64,000 nucleotides of DNA from Deinococcus sp045062605 (GCF_045062605.1 NZ_JBJGDW010000002.1:62001-126000), one strand, 5' to 3'; positions 31,509 through 41,762 are shown, counted from the first letter of the stretch. Program-made: numbers and translations. Notes: generated by a model from the letters alone, not told the origin.

Positions 31509-32192
31509 ATGACCACTCATCCCCCCCGCCCCATGCGCGCGCGCAGTCCGGCGGAAAAACAGCAGCGCCGGGCCGATATTCTGTGCGCCGCCGAAGATCT
31601 CTGGACCACCACCCCATACGCGGACCTGAGCATGAATCAGGTGGCCAGCGCCGCCCAGCTCGCCAAAGGCACCCTGTACCTGTATTTCGACACCAAGGAA
31701 GAATTGTTCCTGGCGCTGGTAGACAGCCATCTGGCCGCCTGGCTGGCCCGCGCCGCCGCGCTCCTGGAAGAACGCCGTCCCCGCACGCCAGCGCAACTTG
31801 CCGACGCGCTGCTTGAGGCCGGGCAGGATGCTCAGTCGGTGCGCCGGCTGCTGGTGCTGCTGGGAACGGTTCTGGAACGCCGGGTCCGCCCGGAACTGCT
31901 TCAGGCTTTCTACCAGAACCTGAACGGGCATCTGGAACGCCTGCTGGCGCTGATGCCGCTGGAGCGCGGGGTGTCCGTCCGCGTGCTGCGCCAACTGTAC
32001 GCCCTGGCAATCGGCTGGCAGCACCTGTCCGAGCAGCCCCAGATTCAGCACCGGCCCAGTGGCGCGCAGACTGGCCTGGCGCTGGGCCAGAACTGTGTGC
32101 TGAACAGCGGGCAGCACAATGCCGACGAGGAATTTGGTCTGGCGGTGCGCGCCGTGATTGACCGCGTGACCTGCGTGGCCTCGCCTGCCTGA
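31509..32192 (+). CDS. TetR family transcriptional regulator
   Basis: A 227-residue regulator with an N-terminal TetR HTH: RADILCAAEDLWTTTPYADL, MNQVASAAQLAKGTLYLYFD and TKEELFLALVDSH. The C-terminal ligand domain is helical and not diagnostic. The ATG at 31509 precedes the family homology; an in-frame upstream start would add eight residues. It stands alone, 440 bases before a 5'-nucleotidase gene on the same strand and divergent from pnp, so its target is unclear; an inverted repeat near its own start suggests self-regulation. Confidence 0.88.
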   Translation: MTTHPPRPMRARSPAEKQQRRADILCAAEDLWTTTPYADLSMNQVASAAQLAKGTLYLYFDTKEELFLALVDSHLAAWLARAAALLEERRPRTPAQLADALLEAGQDAQSVRRLLVLLGTVLERRVRPELLQAFYQNLNGHLERLLALMPLERGVSVRVLRQLYALAIGWQHLSEQPQIQHRPSGAQTGLALGQNCVLNSGQHNADEEFGLAVRAVIDRVTCVASPA

Positions 32193-32634
32193 GCTGGAAC
32201 GGCGACCGTCATCCCCAACAACTCCTTTCCGTATCCACAAGCCCTGCTGTCCAATGGCGTCCTTCCGACTGAGAGAGCTTTCCGTCATGTGCCTGCGCCC
32301 TGCGGCAGTTATCTGTAATACGGATTCCGTCTGTTTCGTGCCGAAATCGGGATAGCGCCGATTCCTACACTCCACGCCCGGAACCCGTCCTTCTCTTCCC
32401 GGCGTCCGCTCGGATTTCCATCGTTTTGCAAACGATTCAATCGAAGTCTGTATCAGTCCCATGTCTGCAAAAATGCCGATGCGGTTCCAAAATCGCCCGG
32501 CTCGCAGGTGGCTTGATCTGGCCTTTTTGGCAATGCGGCAGGCATGGACGCCGCGCCCCCGGGCACCCTGGAAGACGCTGTTTTCCCCAGCCCTCTGATC
32601 CAGCGCGGATGAGAGGCGCTTATGATGCACCCCC
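32193..32634. other. Intergenic region with a dispersed repeat
   Basis: No gene is seen. The right half (about 32316-32457) looks like a small non-coding repeat: it begins TAATACGGATTCCG and ends with a sequence whose complement (TGATACAGACTTCG) resembles that start, as weak terminal inverted repeats. Its 3' 50 bases recur at 43837-43886. TATGAT (about 32621) lies eight bases before the next ATG. Confidence 0.5.
32406..32455 (+). repeat. Dispersed repeat, copy 1
   Basis: This 50-base segment aligns without gaps to 43837-43886 (about 38 identical positions). The shared core holds two palindromes, TTTGCAAA and CGATT-N-AATCG, with the centre base of the second varying between copies. Confidence 0.7.
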
Positions 32635-34320
32635 ATGAAAAGAAATCTCTTTCTGATCGGCGCAGCCCTGACGCTGTCCTCGTGCAGCATGATGTCCAAA
32701 ACCGCAGAGCCGGTGACGGTGACGGTGGTGGGCCTCAACGACTTCCACGGCAACCTGGAAGCCACCAACTTTTCGGGGGTGATGATTCCCGATCCCAAGG
32801 ACCCCACCAAACAGGTGCGCCTGCAAGCGGGCGGGATCGAGGCCATCGGCGGCTACTTGGACCAGGAGCGGGCCAAGAACCCCAACCTGATCTTCGTGGG
32901 GGCCGGGGACGTGATCGGGGCCTCGCCCATCACCAGCAGCCTGCTGCGTGACGAACCCAGCACCATCGCCATGACCAAGCTGGGCATGAAGTTCAGCTCG
33001 CTGGGCAACCACGAGTTCGATCAGGGCTTGGGGGAACTGATGCGGATGCAGAACGGCGGCTGCGACAGCAACGACACGGCCAAAGCCTGCAAGTTCGAGA
33101 ACCCCTACCCTGGCGCAGGCTTCAAGTGGCTGGGCGCGAACGTGGTGGACAAGACCACCGGGAAGCCTGTCTTCGAGCCATACGCCGTGCAGGAAATCGG
33201 TGGCGCAAAGATTGGCTTTATCGGCGCGGTGCTTCAGGGAACCCCCAGCATCGTCAGCCCCGACGGCATCAAGACGCTGGACTTTCTGGACGAGGCCAGC
33301 AGCATCAACAAGTACGTTCCCGAATTGAAGAAAATGAACGTGGACGCCATCGTGGTGCTGATCCACCAGGGCGGCGTGGCCAAGGACGGCTTCTCGGAGC
33401 CAGCCTGTGGCACCCTGATCGGCCCCATCGTGGACATCGTGAACAAGCTGGACCCGTCCATCAGAGCGGTGGTCAGCGGGCACACCCATCAGGGCTACAA
33501 CTGTCTAGTGGGAGGCCGCGTGGTCATTCAGGGCGACTATTACGGTCACCTGCTGCAACGCCTGGACCTGACCGTGGACAAGGCCAACCACAAGCTGCTG
33601 TCGATCAGCGCGGCCAATGTGGTCATGGACACCCGCACGCTGCCCAAGGACCCGGCCATGACCGCCATCCTGACCCGCGCCAAGACGCTGACCGACGCCG
33701 TCAAGGGCACCCCGGTGGGCACCCTGGCCGTCGCCAGCATCAGCCGCACCAATAATGCGGCGGGCGAGAGCGCACTGGGCGACGTGATCGCCGACTCGCA
33801 ACTGGCCGCCACTGCCGACAAGGGGGCCGTGATCGCCTTCATGAATCCCGGCGGCATCCGTGAGGACCTGATGGCCAGTGCGGCGGGCAACACCGCCACC
33901 TTCGGCGATCTGTTCACCGTGCAGCCCTTCGGCAACACGCTGGTGGTCATGGACCTGACCGGCGCGCAGATCAAAACCCTGCTGGAGCAGCAGTTCGACA
34001 ACCCTGACGCGACAAGCAGCCGCATCTTGCAGGTCAGCAAGGGCTTTGCCTACAGCTACGACTCCACTGCCGCCAAGGGCAGCCGGGTAGACGCGGCCAG
34101 CATCAAACTGGGCGGAGAAACCATCGATCCCGCCAAGACCTACCGCGTGACCATGAACTCGTTCCTGGCGGGCGGCGGCGATAACTTCGTGGCCTTCAAG
34201 GACGGCACCAACGTGCTGCAACTGCCCAATCTGGTGGATGTGGACACCGCCGTGTCTTATGTCAAGGCCAACGCTGGTCTGGCGGCTGGCGCGCAGGACC
34301 GGATCACCAAGACGAAGTAA
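32635..34320 (+). CDS. Lipoprotein bifunctional metallophosphatase/5'-nucleotidase (UshA/CpdB type)
   Basis: A 561-residue exported nucleotidase. The N-terminus is a lipoprotein signal with lipobox LSSC (cysteine about residue 20). The metallophosphatase domain has VVGLNDFHGNLE, GAGDVIGASP, SLGNHEFDQG, VVLIHQGG and SGHTHQGYN. The C-terminal 5'-nucleotidase domain opens near VGTLAVASISRTNN and has MNPGGIRED and TVQPFGNTLVV, which line the nucleobase site. It should release nucleosides and phosphate from nucleotides outside the inner membrane. A strong hairpin follows at 34395. Confidence 0.93.
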   Translation: MKRNLFLIGAALTLSSCSMMSKTAEPVTVTVVGLNDFHGNLEATNFSGVMIPDPKDPTKQVRLQAGGIEAIGGYLDQERAKNPNLIFVGAGDVIGASPITSSLLRDEPSTIAMTKLGMKFSSLGNHEFDQGLGELMRMQNGGCDSNDTAKACKFENPYPGAGFKWLGANVVDKTTGKPVFEPYAVQEIGGAKIGFIGAVLQGTPSIVSPDGIKTLDFLDEASSINKYVPELKKMNVDAIVVLIHQGGVAKDGFSEPACGTLIGPIVDIVNKLDPSIRAVVSGHTHQGYNCLVGGRVVIQGDYYGHLLQRLDLTVDKANHKLLSISAANVVMDTRTLPKDPAMTAILTRAKTLTDAVKGTPVGTLAVASISRTNNAAGESALGDVIADSQLAATADKGAVIAFMNPGGIREDLMASAAGNTATFGDLFTVQPFGNTLVVMDLTGAQIKTLLEQQFDNPDATSSRILQVSKGFAYSYDSTAAKGSRVDAASIKLGGETIDPAKTYRVTMNSFLAGGGDNFVAFKDGTNVLQLPNLVDVDTAVSYVKANAGLAAGAQDRITKTK

Positions 34321-34394
34321 GGCTGATGATTGGCCGCTTCTGACCCATCCTGGAATCAGAGGAAGGACGGTCTCATCTTCTGTAAATCCGTGAA

Positions 34395-34434
34395 AAGCTC
34401 GCCCCCACCTCCTTGCTAGGGTGGGGGCGAGCTT
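34395..34434 (+). terminator. Strong hairpin after the 5'-nucleotidase gene
   Basis: A perfect 15-bp stem (AAGCTCGCCCCCACC with its complement) and a nine-to-ten-base loop. No long T-tract follows, so termination strength is uncertain. Confidence 0.7.
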
Positions 34435-34520
34435 CTGTGCCGCTGGTCTTGACCGTCCCTTTGGAGCCTGATCCCGTGCCCGGCCTGTGTACTATCCTCA
34501 GCGATACCGGACCATTCACG

Positions 34521-34536
34521 TTGGAATCACTTCCAA
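34521..34536. promoter_or_regulatory. Palindromic operator candidate upstream of malQ
   Basis: TTGGAA-TCAC-TTCCAA is a perfect 6+4+6 inverted repeat between a TACTAT -10-like box (34490) and the malQ ribosome-binding site, placed where a repressor would act. The binding protein is unknown. Confidence 0.4.
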
Positions 34537-34567
34537 ACGCCCTCACCCTCGCAGGAGGTTTTCTGAC

Positions 34568-36109
<1,542 letters not shown>

Positions 36110-36196
36110 GCGACTGGGGAACCGGACTACTGGGCAACTGGCCGGAAGTGGGGGAGAGGTGGTTTCCCTCCGCCACAACAAAATCAAACTTCCCGA

Positions 36197-36222
36197 AGAC
36201 CTCTCTCCTAGGGGTCTTTTTT
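36197..36222 (+). terminator. Intrinsic terminator of malQ
   Basis: AGACCTCT and AGGGGTCT pair (one G-U) around a five-base loop, followed by a run of six T residues. Confidence 0.75.
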
Positions 36223-36267
36223 GTTATTCCCACACCCCACGGCCCACAACCCACTACCCTGTTCCCC

Positions 36268-36840
36268 ATGAAGCTCTACACCAAGACAGGCGACGGCGGC
36301 ACTACGGGACTGTACGGCGCGGACCGCGTGAGCAAGACCCACCCGCGCGTGGAGGCCTACGGCACCGTGGACGAGCTGAACAGCGCCATCGGTCTGGCCC
36401 GCGCCCACAACACCCGCAGCCACAAGCCCGACGCCACGCTGGACGCCGATCTGGAATACCTGCAAAACGCGCTGTTCGATCTGGGCGCAGACCTCGCCAC
36501 CCGCCCCGGCACCATCTATGAGAAGAAGATCAGCCGGATCGATGCCGAGGACGCCGCTTTTTTAGAGGCCATGATTGACCGCTATCAGGAGGCCGCGCCG
36601 CCGTTCACGGGCTTCGTCCACCCCGGCGGCACGCCCGCCGCCGCCACGCTGCACATTGCCCGCACGGTGGCCCGCCGCGCCGAACGCGAGGTGATCCGCC
36701 TGCTGGAAGTGGAAGAGGCGAATAAGGAAGTGCAGATTTACCTGAACCGCCTGTCGGATCTGCTGTTCGTGATGGCGCGCGCGGCCAATCAGGCGGCAGG
36801 CATCGAGGAACACGCCTGGCTGGTCAAGGGCCGACGTTAG
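36268..36840 (+). CDS. Cob(I)alamin adenosyltransferase, PduO type
   Basis: A 190-residue ATP:cob(I)alamin adenosyltransferase that makes adenosylcobalamin. The N-terminal ATP loop is KLYTKTGDGGTTGLYG, followed by YGTVDELNSAIGLA, LQNALFDLGADLAT, FVHPGGTPAAATLHIARTVA, RRAEREV and YLNRLSDLLFVMARAAN, all diagnostic. The product is the cofactor needed by B12 enzymes and by AdoCbl sensors such as CarH, so it may link to the MerR/B12 protein in this window, though they are 14 kb apart. It ends nine bases from the convergent MocR gene. Confidence 0.95.
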   Translation: MKLYTKTGDGGTTGLYGADRVSKTHPRVEAYGTVDELNSAIGLARAHNTRSHKPDATLDADLEYLQNALFDLGADLATRPGTIYEKKISRIDAEDAAFLEAMIDRYQEAAPPFTGFVHPGGTPAAATLHIARTVARRAEREVIRLLEVEEANKEVQIYLNRLSDLLFVMARAANQAAGIEEHAWLVKGRR

Positions 36841-36849
36841 GCTTCTGGT

Positions 36850-38316
36850 CTAGCCCCCGCCCGAGATCACCCGCGTGATCTCCCACGCTCCTGCCTCTGC
36901 CCCATGTATGGTCAGCCCGCCGTAACCGAGCAACAGGGCGTTCGGCACCTCGCCCGCGAAGGTGTAGGTGTCCAGCGTGGAGACGTGAACGCCACGCTTT
37001 GAGAGTTCGGCGGTTACCTTCCGGGCGTCCAGCGGCGGCGACAGGAACAGGCAGACGTGCAGCCCGGCCTCGATGCCGCCCAGCGTGGCGTGGCGGGCCA
37101 GCGGTTCCAGAATCCGGGTCAGGACGGCCCGCACCCCCGCGTGCCAGCGGCGCGTGCGGCGGATGTGGCGGTCCACCTCGCCCGTTCTCAGCAGATGCAG
37201 CAGCGCGTGCTGGACAGGCAGCGGGTGGCCGGAATCCAGCAGCGTGCGGGCGCGGATCAGCGTGGGCATCAGTGCAGGCGGGCCGATCAGAAACCCGGTG
37301 CGTAGTCCCGGCGTCAGCACCTTGGACAGCGTGCCCAGGTAAAGAACCCGGCTGCCCTGTGGGTCCAGACTCGCCAGCGTGGGCAGGGGCGGCGCACCGT
37401 AGCGAAATTCGCCGTCGTAATCGTCCTCTACGATCAGGGCATCGTGTTTTGCCGCCCACTCCAACAGGGCCAGACGGCGCGGCACGCTCATGCGTCCGCC
37501 CAGGGGAAAGCCGTGGCTGGGGGTCACGTAGGCCAGCCGGGCGGGGGGCGTGTTGGGTGTGATGACTGGGCCGTCCGCATCCTGTTCCAGCGGGATCAGG
37601 GTGTGTCCGGCGTCCAGAATGGCCTGCCGCGCGGCGCGGTAGCCGGTGGCCTCGAACAGCACCGCAGAGGCGGGGGGCAGCAGCCGTAGAATCAGATTCA
37701 GGGCCTGGAGGCTGCCCGCCGTGACCAGCACGCGCTCGGCGGACGCACCCAGGCCGCGTGAACGGGCTATGAACGCGGCCAGCGCCGCACGCAATTCTGG
37801 CTCGCCCGCCGGATCGCCGTAATCGCCTGGAACGTCGGCCCGTGCCGCCGCCGCCCATGCCTGCCGCCACGCCCGAAGATCCAGCGTGGCCGTTGTCGCC
37901 ACCCCCGCCCGGAAATGGACGCCTCCTGGCCGCATGGGACCGTCCACCGGGGCAGCCTGCGGAAGCATGAACCAGCCGGGTGCGCCGCCGCCCACACCTC
38001 TGGCCTGTGCCGCACCCACCGAGATGCGCGTTCCCCGCCCTGTCATCGCCTCCAGGGTGCCGTCGGCCACCAGTTCGGCGTAGGCGTCGGCCACCACACC
38101 GCGCGTCACGCCCAGTTCAGCGGCCAGGGTGCGCGAGCCGGGCAGGGTCAGGCCCGCTGGCAACGCGCCCGACAGCGCCGCCGCCCGCAACTGCTCGGCC
38201 AGTTGCGCGTGCAGGGCCTGTTCCGCGCCGCGTTGAAGAGCCAGCGCAATCGGCAGGTCGCGTGCAAGTGGACTGCTCTGTCTGGTCCGAAGTGGAGCTT
38301 TGCGGGGGGCCACCAT
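36850..38316 (-). CDS. MocR/PdxR-type GntR regulator with aminotransferase domain
   Basis: A 488-residue regulator. Residues 25-100 are a GntR winged helix (ALHAQLAEQLRAAALSGALP, LPGSRTLAAELGVTRGVV). Residues 130-485 are a fold-type I aminotransferase domain with IVEDDYDGEFRYG and the PLP lysine in LGTLSKVLTPGLRTG. Such proteins sense PLP or amino-acid-derived ligands and typically regulate the divergent gene. Its start lies 17 bases from the start of a GNAT/PNPOx/EamA operon, with one shared -10 element between them. Confidence 0.92.
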   Translation of the reverse strand: MVAPRKAPLRTRQSSPLARDLPIALALQRGAEQALHAQLAEQLRAAALSGALPAGLTLPGSRTLAAELGVTRGVVADAYAELVADGTLEAMTGRGTRISVGAAQARGVGGGAPGWFMLPQAAPVDGPMRPGGVHFRAGVATTATLDLRAWRQAWAAAARADVPGDYGDPAGEPELRAALAAFIARSRGLGASAERVLVTAGSLQALNLILRLLPPASAVLFEATGYRAARQAILDAGHTLIPLEQDADGPVITPNTPPARLAYVTPSHGFPLGGRMSVPRRLALLEWAAKHDALIVEDDYDGEFRYGAPPLPTLASLDPQGSRVLYLGTLSKVLTPGLRTGFLIGPPALMPTLIRARTLLDSGHPLPVQHALLHLLRTGEVDRHIRRTRRWHAGVRAVLTRILEPLARHATLGGIEAGLHVCLFLSPPLDARKVTAELSKRGVHVSTLDTYTFAGEVPNALLLGYGGLTIHGAEAGAWEITRVISGGG

Positions 38317-38321
38317 CTGGC

Positions 38322-38328
38322 TAGTCTA
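38322..38328. promoter_or_regulatory. Overlapping divergent -10 boxes (TAGTCTA)
   Basis: On the plus strand TAGTCT (38322-38327) lies six bases before the GNAT ATG; on the minus strand TAGACT (38328-38323) lies six bases before the MocR ATG. The 7-bp sequence therefore serves both leaderless genes. -35 regions would fall within the opposing coding sequences and are weak. Confidence 0.6.
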
Positions 38329-38333
38329 CGGCC

Positions 38334-38825
38334 ATGAACCGCGTTCGTCCGATTGCCGCCAAAGACGCCGCTCTGGCCCTGCCCGCCTTACGCGAACTGC
38401 GCCCCCACTCGCCCGCGCTTGGGGATGAGCCGTCGTTCCAACGTCATCTTGGAGCCACCCGCGCCGAGGGCTACCGGCTGGCGGGCGCGTTCGAGGACGG
38501 GCGCACGGAAGCTGCCGCCGTCGCCGGATACCGCGTGATGGAATTGCTGGCGCATGGGCGAATCCTGTACCTGGATGACCTGTCCACGCTGCCGGATGCG
38601 CGGGGCCGGGGCCATGCCCGCGCGCTGCTGGAGTGGCTGGACGCCGAGGCGCTGAGGCTGGGTTGTGCCGACCTCCACCTGGATTCTGGCGTTGGTCCCA
38701 CCCGTTTCATCGCCCACCGCCAGTATCTAAAGCACGGCATGAACATCACCTCGCACCACTTTGCAAAAGAACTCAGTGCAAAAGAACTCAGTGCAAAAGA
38801 ACTCAGCGCCAAGGCCCTGAAGTGA
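38334..38825 (+). CDS. GNAT family N-acetyltransferase with AKELS repeat tail
   Basis: A 163-residue acetyltransferase. The acetyl-CoA loop is DARGRGHARALLEWLDAEA, preceded by ILYLDDLSTLP. The C-terminus consists of three copies of the pentapeptide AKELS plus AKALK, encoded by three exact 15-bp repeats. The gene is the first of an operon of three: its TGA overlaps the GTG of the PNPOx gene (GTGA). The substrate is unknown. Confidence 0.85.
   Translation: MNRVRPIAAKDAALALPALRELRPHSPALGDEPSFQRHLGATRAEGYRLAGAFEDGRTEAAAVAGYRVMELLAHGRILYLDDLSTLPDARGRGHARALLEWLDAEALRLGCADLHLDSGVGPTRFIAHRQYLKHGMNITSHHFAKELSAKELSAKELSAKALK
38762..38806 (+). repeat. Tandem repeat, three exact copies of 15 bp, inside a coding region
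   Basis: TGCAAAAGAACTCAG is repeated at 38762, 38777 and 38792. The unit length is a multiple of three, so copy number change keeps the frame and only alters the AKELS tail length. Confidence 0.95.
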
Positions 38826-39478
38826 GCGACTTCTACAATCCCCAGCAGCGTGACCCGTCCATCAGCCGCCGCCCGCAGAATCGCCGTGACGACGACTGGA
38901 TCAGGGAACTCCTGGCCCGCGTCAACATTGGACGGGTGGCCACCGTCTGGCAGTCGGAGGACGGACAGCCCTTTCCATTCATCACCACGCTGGCCTATGC
39001 CTACCGCCCAGCGACGCACGACATCGTGTACCACACCAACATCACCGGGCGGCTGTGGGCCAACACGGGCCAAAGTCAACAACTGGGCCACGCCGCCACC
39101 TTCGAGGCCACGGAAATCGGCTGCCTGCTGCCCAGCAACAATCCGCTGGAACTGAGCGTGCAGTACCGCAGCGCCGTGGCCTTCGGCAGTGCCCGCCTGC
39201 TGTCAGACCGGGAGGAAGCCCGCGCGGCGTTGACCGTCCTCTCCGAACGCCTGTTTCCTGACTTGCAGATCGGACAGCAGACCCGCCCGATTCTGGACGC
39301 CGATCTGGCACGTACCAGCGTGTATTCGCTGGCGGTGGAACGCTGGAGCGGCAAGGAAAACTGGCAGCCCATGACCGATCAGACCGAAGACTGGCCCGCG
39401 CTGACGCCCGAACTGGCCCGTCTGCGTCCCGCCATTCCCAACCTCACCGTCCCCCATCCCGCTAGAGTCAGGCCGTGA
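38822..39478 (+). CDS. Pyridoxamine 5'-phosphate oxidase family (FMN-binding split barrel) protein
   Basis: A 218-residue protein of the Nim/PNPOx-like split-barrel group. The typical start is LLARVNIGRVATV, then PFPFITTLAYAYRPATHDIVYHT and GRLWANT, with a histidine-rich pattern seen in nitroimidazole-resistance-type proteins. GTG at 38822 overlaps the GNAT stop, and its own TGA overlaps the next GTG, so three genes are translationally chained. It may bind FMN or haem; its location beside a PLP-domain regulator suggests vitamin B6 metabolism only weakly. Confidence 0.85.
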   Translation: MSDFYNPQQRDPSISRRPQNRRDDDWIRELLARVNIGRVATVWQSEDGQPFPFITTLAYAYRPATHDIVYHTNITGRLWANTGQSQQLGHAATFEATEIGCLLPSNNPLELSVQYRSAVAFGSARLLSDREEARAALTVLSERLFPDLQIGQQTRPILDADLARTSVYSLAVERWSGKENWQPMTDQTEDWPALTPELARLRPAIPNLTVPHPARVRP

Positions 39479-40353
39479 CCCGTCAGGACGCCCTGCAACT
39501 GTTCTTGCTCTCCGCCGTGTGGGGCATCTCGTTCCTGCTGATCAAGTGGAGCGGCGAGGTCTTTCCACCGTTGTGGGTGGCCCTTCTTCGCTGCGTGTCT
39601 GGCGCGGCGGTGCTGTGGTTGGCGCTGCGGCTGGGCCGCCACACCCTGCCGCCCGCCAGCCTGTGGAAGCCGCTGCTGCTGGTGGCCTTTTTCAACAACG
39701 TGGTGCCGTGGACCTTCTTCGCGTGGGGCGAACAGAGTGTGTCCAGCAACATCGCTGCGATCCTGAACGCCACCACGCCGCTGTTCACGCTGATCATCAG
39801 TCTGGGCGTGCGCGAGATCGCTCCCAGCGCCCGCGTGATCCTGAGCGTGCTGCTGGGCCTGGGCGGTGTGGGCCTGACCGTGGCAGGAGGGCTGAGCGGT
39901 GGCCACGCCTCCGTGCTGGGTGTGAGCGTGCTGACGGCGGCAGGGCTGGGCTACGCGCTGGCGACCGTCGTCGCCAAGCGCACGCTGGGCGGCCAGAACC
40001 CGGTGGGTCTGGCAACCACCCAATTGTCGCTGGCTGGGCTGATATTGCTGCCCGCCGCACTTCTTGGCCCCGTGCCCGCCGCGCTGACCTCACAGGCTGT
40101 GCTGTCCATGCTGTTCCTCGGGGTGTTCGGCAGCGGCTTCGCCTATCTGCTGTACTACGGCCTGCTGTCGCGTGTTTCCAGCACGCAGGTCACTGCCGTC
40201 ACCTATCTGCTGCCCGTCTGGGGCCTGTTCTGGGGCGCGGTGGCCGGAGAGCGGGTGGGCCTTCTCTCGGTGGTCGGCGTGGGCGTGATCCTGGCGGGGC
40301 TGGCGCTGCTGAATCTGCGGTCCAGACGCCCCCACCAGCCCGCGCCGGCCTGA
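39475..40353 (+). CDS. EamA/DMT family transporter
   Basis: A 292-residue inner-membrane transporter with ten predicted helices in two EamA repeats (FLLSAVWGISFLLIKWSGEV in the first, SVLTAAGLGYALATVVAKRT in the second, ending with LGVFGSGFAYLLYYGLLSRV). GTG at 39475 overlaps the previous stop. DMT carriers export or import small metabolites. Placed in one operon with a GNAT and a PNPOx protein under a divergent MocR regulator, it may export a compound the operon modifies. Confidence 0.9.
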   Translation: MTRQDALQLFLLSAVWGISFLLIKWSGEVFPPLWVALLRCVSGAAVLWLALRLGRHTLPPASLWKPLLLVAFFNNVVPWTFFAWGEQSVSSNIAAILNATTPLFTLIISLGVREIAPSARVILSVLLGLGGVGLTVAGGLSGGHASVLGVSVLTAAGLGYALATVVAKRTLGGQNPVGLATTQLSLAGLILLPAALLGPVPAALTSQAVLSMLFLGVFGSGFAYLLYYGLLSRVSSTQVTAVTYLLPVWGLFWGAVAGERVGLLSVVGVGVILAGLALLNLRSRRPHQPAPA

Positions 40354-40439
40354 CCTGTGGCTTCCTCTGACCGATAGGCTGGACACCTTACCGACTTTCC
40401 CATTGACGACGCCTACACTGAAGGCAAACGGAGGATGTT

Positions 40440-41762
40440 ATGACTGCGATTCCTGAAAAAACCCAATCGAAGTGGCTGGACACCGAGAACAAGTACGACA
40501 GTGGCGTGTACAACAAGCATGAAGTGGTGATGGTGCGCGGCCTGGGCGCAACGGTGTGGGACGAGACCGGACGCTCGTACATCGACTGCGTGGCGGGCTA
40601 CGGCGTCGCCAACATCGGCCACAGCCACCCGGACGTGGTGAGGGCCATTCAGGAGCAGGCGGGCAAGCTGATGGTCATGCCACAGAGCGTGCCCAACGAC
40701 AAACGCGCCGAATTTTTGCAGGAGTTAACCAGTGTGCTGCCCGCTGGCCTGGACCGGATCTTTCTGTGCAGCTCCGGCACGGAAGCGGTGGAAGCGGCCA
40801 AGAAGTTTGCCATCACCGCCACCGGGCGCACCCGCTTCGTGAGCATGAAGCGCGGCTTTTCGGGCCGCACGCTGGGCGCACTGGCCCTGACCTGGGAGCC
40901 GAAATACCGCGAGCCGTTCGGCGTGGCGGTGGACAACGAACACGTTTCATTCGTCACCTACGGCAATATCGACGAACTGCGGGCCGCGATCACCGAGGAC
41001 GTGGCCGCCGTCATCATGGAGCCGATTCAGGGAGAAGGCGGGGTGCGGCCCAGCAACGTGGAGTTCCTGCGGGCGGCCCGCGAGCTGACCCGCGACAAGG
41101 GAGCCTTGCTCATTCTGGACGAGATTCAGACCGGGTTTTGCCGCACGGGCAAGATGTTTGCCGTGGAACACTTCTGTGCCCAGGAGTGCCAGGACGCCGA
41201 CGGTATTCGCTGCGGCTGCCAGGTGGACAGCCAGTGTCAGGTGGTGCCTGACGGCATGACGCTGGCCAAGGCAATGGCCGGGGGCGTGCCTATCGGAGCG
41301 TTTGCCATGACCGCCGCCGTGGCCGATAAGATGCCCGCAGGCGGACACGGCACCACCTTCGGCGGCAACCCGCTGGCGATGGCCGCAGGGATAGCGGCCA
41401 TCCGTGCCATGAAAAATGAGGGCATGGCCGAACAGGCGCGCGAGAAGGGCGCGTATTTCATGGACCGCCTGCGCGCCATTGACTCGGCCAAGATCCGCGA
41501 GGTGCGCGGCATGGGCCTGATGATCGGGGTGGAACTCAAGGAAAAGAGTGCCCCCTATATCACCGCCCTGGAACACGACGAGGGCGTGATGGCCCTCCAG
41601 GCCACGCCGCTGGTGGTGCGCTTCCTGCCGCCGATCACCATTACCAGAGAGCAGATCGATCAGGTAGTGGACGCCTTCGAGCGCGTACTGAACGGCGTCA
41701 ACCCCCGCGCCGAGCGTCAGGCGCAACTGGCCGCGCAGGCGGAAGAAAAGCAAAGCGAATAA
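40440..41762 (+). CDS. lysJ: Class III aminotransferase, ArgD/LysJ type, with a five-cysteine insertion
   Basis: A 440-residue PLP aminotransferase. Class signatures: CSSGTEAVEAAKKFA, the PLP-ring aspartate in LLILDEIQTGFCRTG, K277 in TLAKAMAGGVP, and GTTFGGNPLAMAAG. It resembles acetylornithine or [LysW]-aminoadipate semialdehyde aminotransferases. Between EHF and VVPDGMTLAK, where relatives run straight on, about 21 residues are inserted (residues 246-266) with cysteines 246, 250, 258, 260 and 266. There is no frameshift. A ribosome-binding site GGAGG precedes the ATG and a strong terminator follows. Naming lysJ versus argD is uncertain. Confidence 0.82.
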   Translation: MTAIPEKTQSKWLDTENKYDSGVYNKHEVVMVRGLGATVWDETGRSYIDCVAGYGVANIGHSHPDVVRAIQEQAGKLMVMPQSVPNDKRAEFLQELTSVLPAGLDRIFLCSSGTEAVEAAKKFAITATGRTRFVSMKRGFSGRTLGALALTWEPKYREPFGVAVDNEHVSFVTYGNIDELRAAITEDVAAVIMEPIQGEGGVRPSNVEFLRAARELTRDKGALLILDEIQTGFCRTGKMFAVEHFCAQECQDADGIRCGCQVDSQCQVVPDGMTLAKAMAGGVPIGAFAMTAAVADKMPAGGHGTTFGGNPLAMAAGIAAIRAMKNEGMAEQAREKGAYFMDRLRAIDSAKIREVRGMGLMIGVELKEKSAPYITALEHDEGVMALQATPLVVRFLPPITITREQIDQVVDAFERVLNGVNPRAERQAQLAAQAEEKQSE

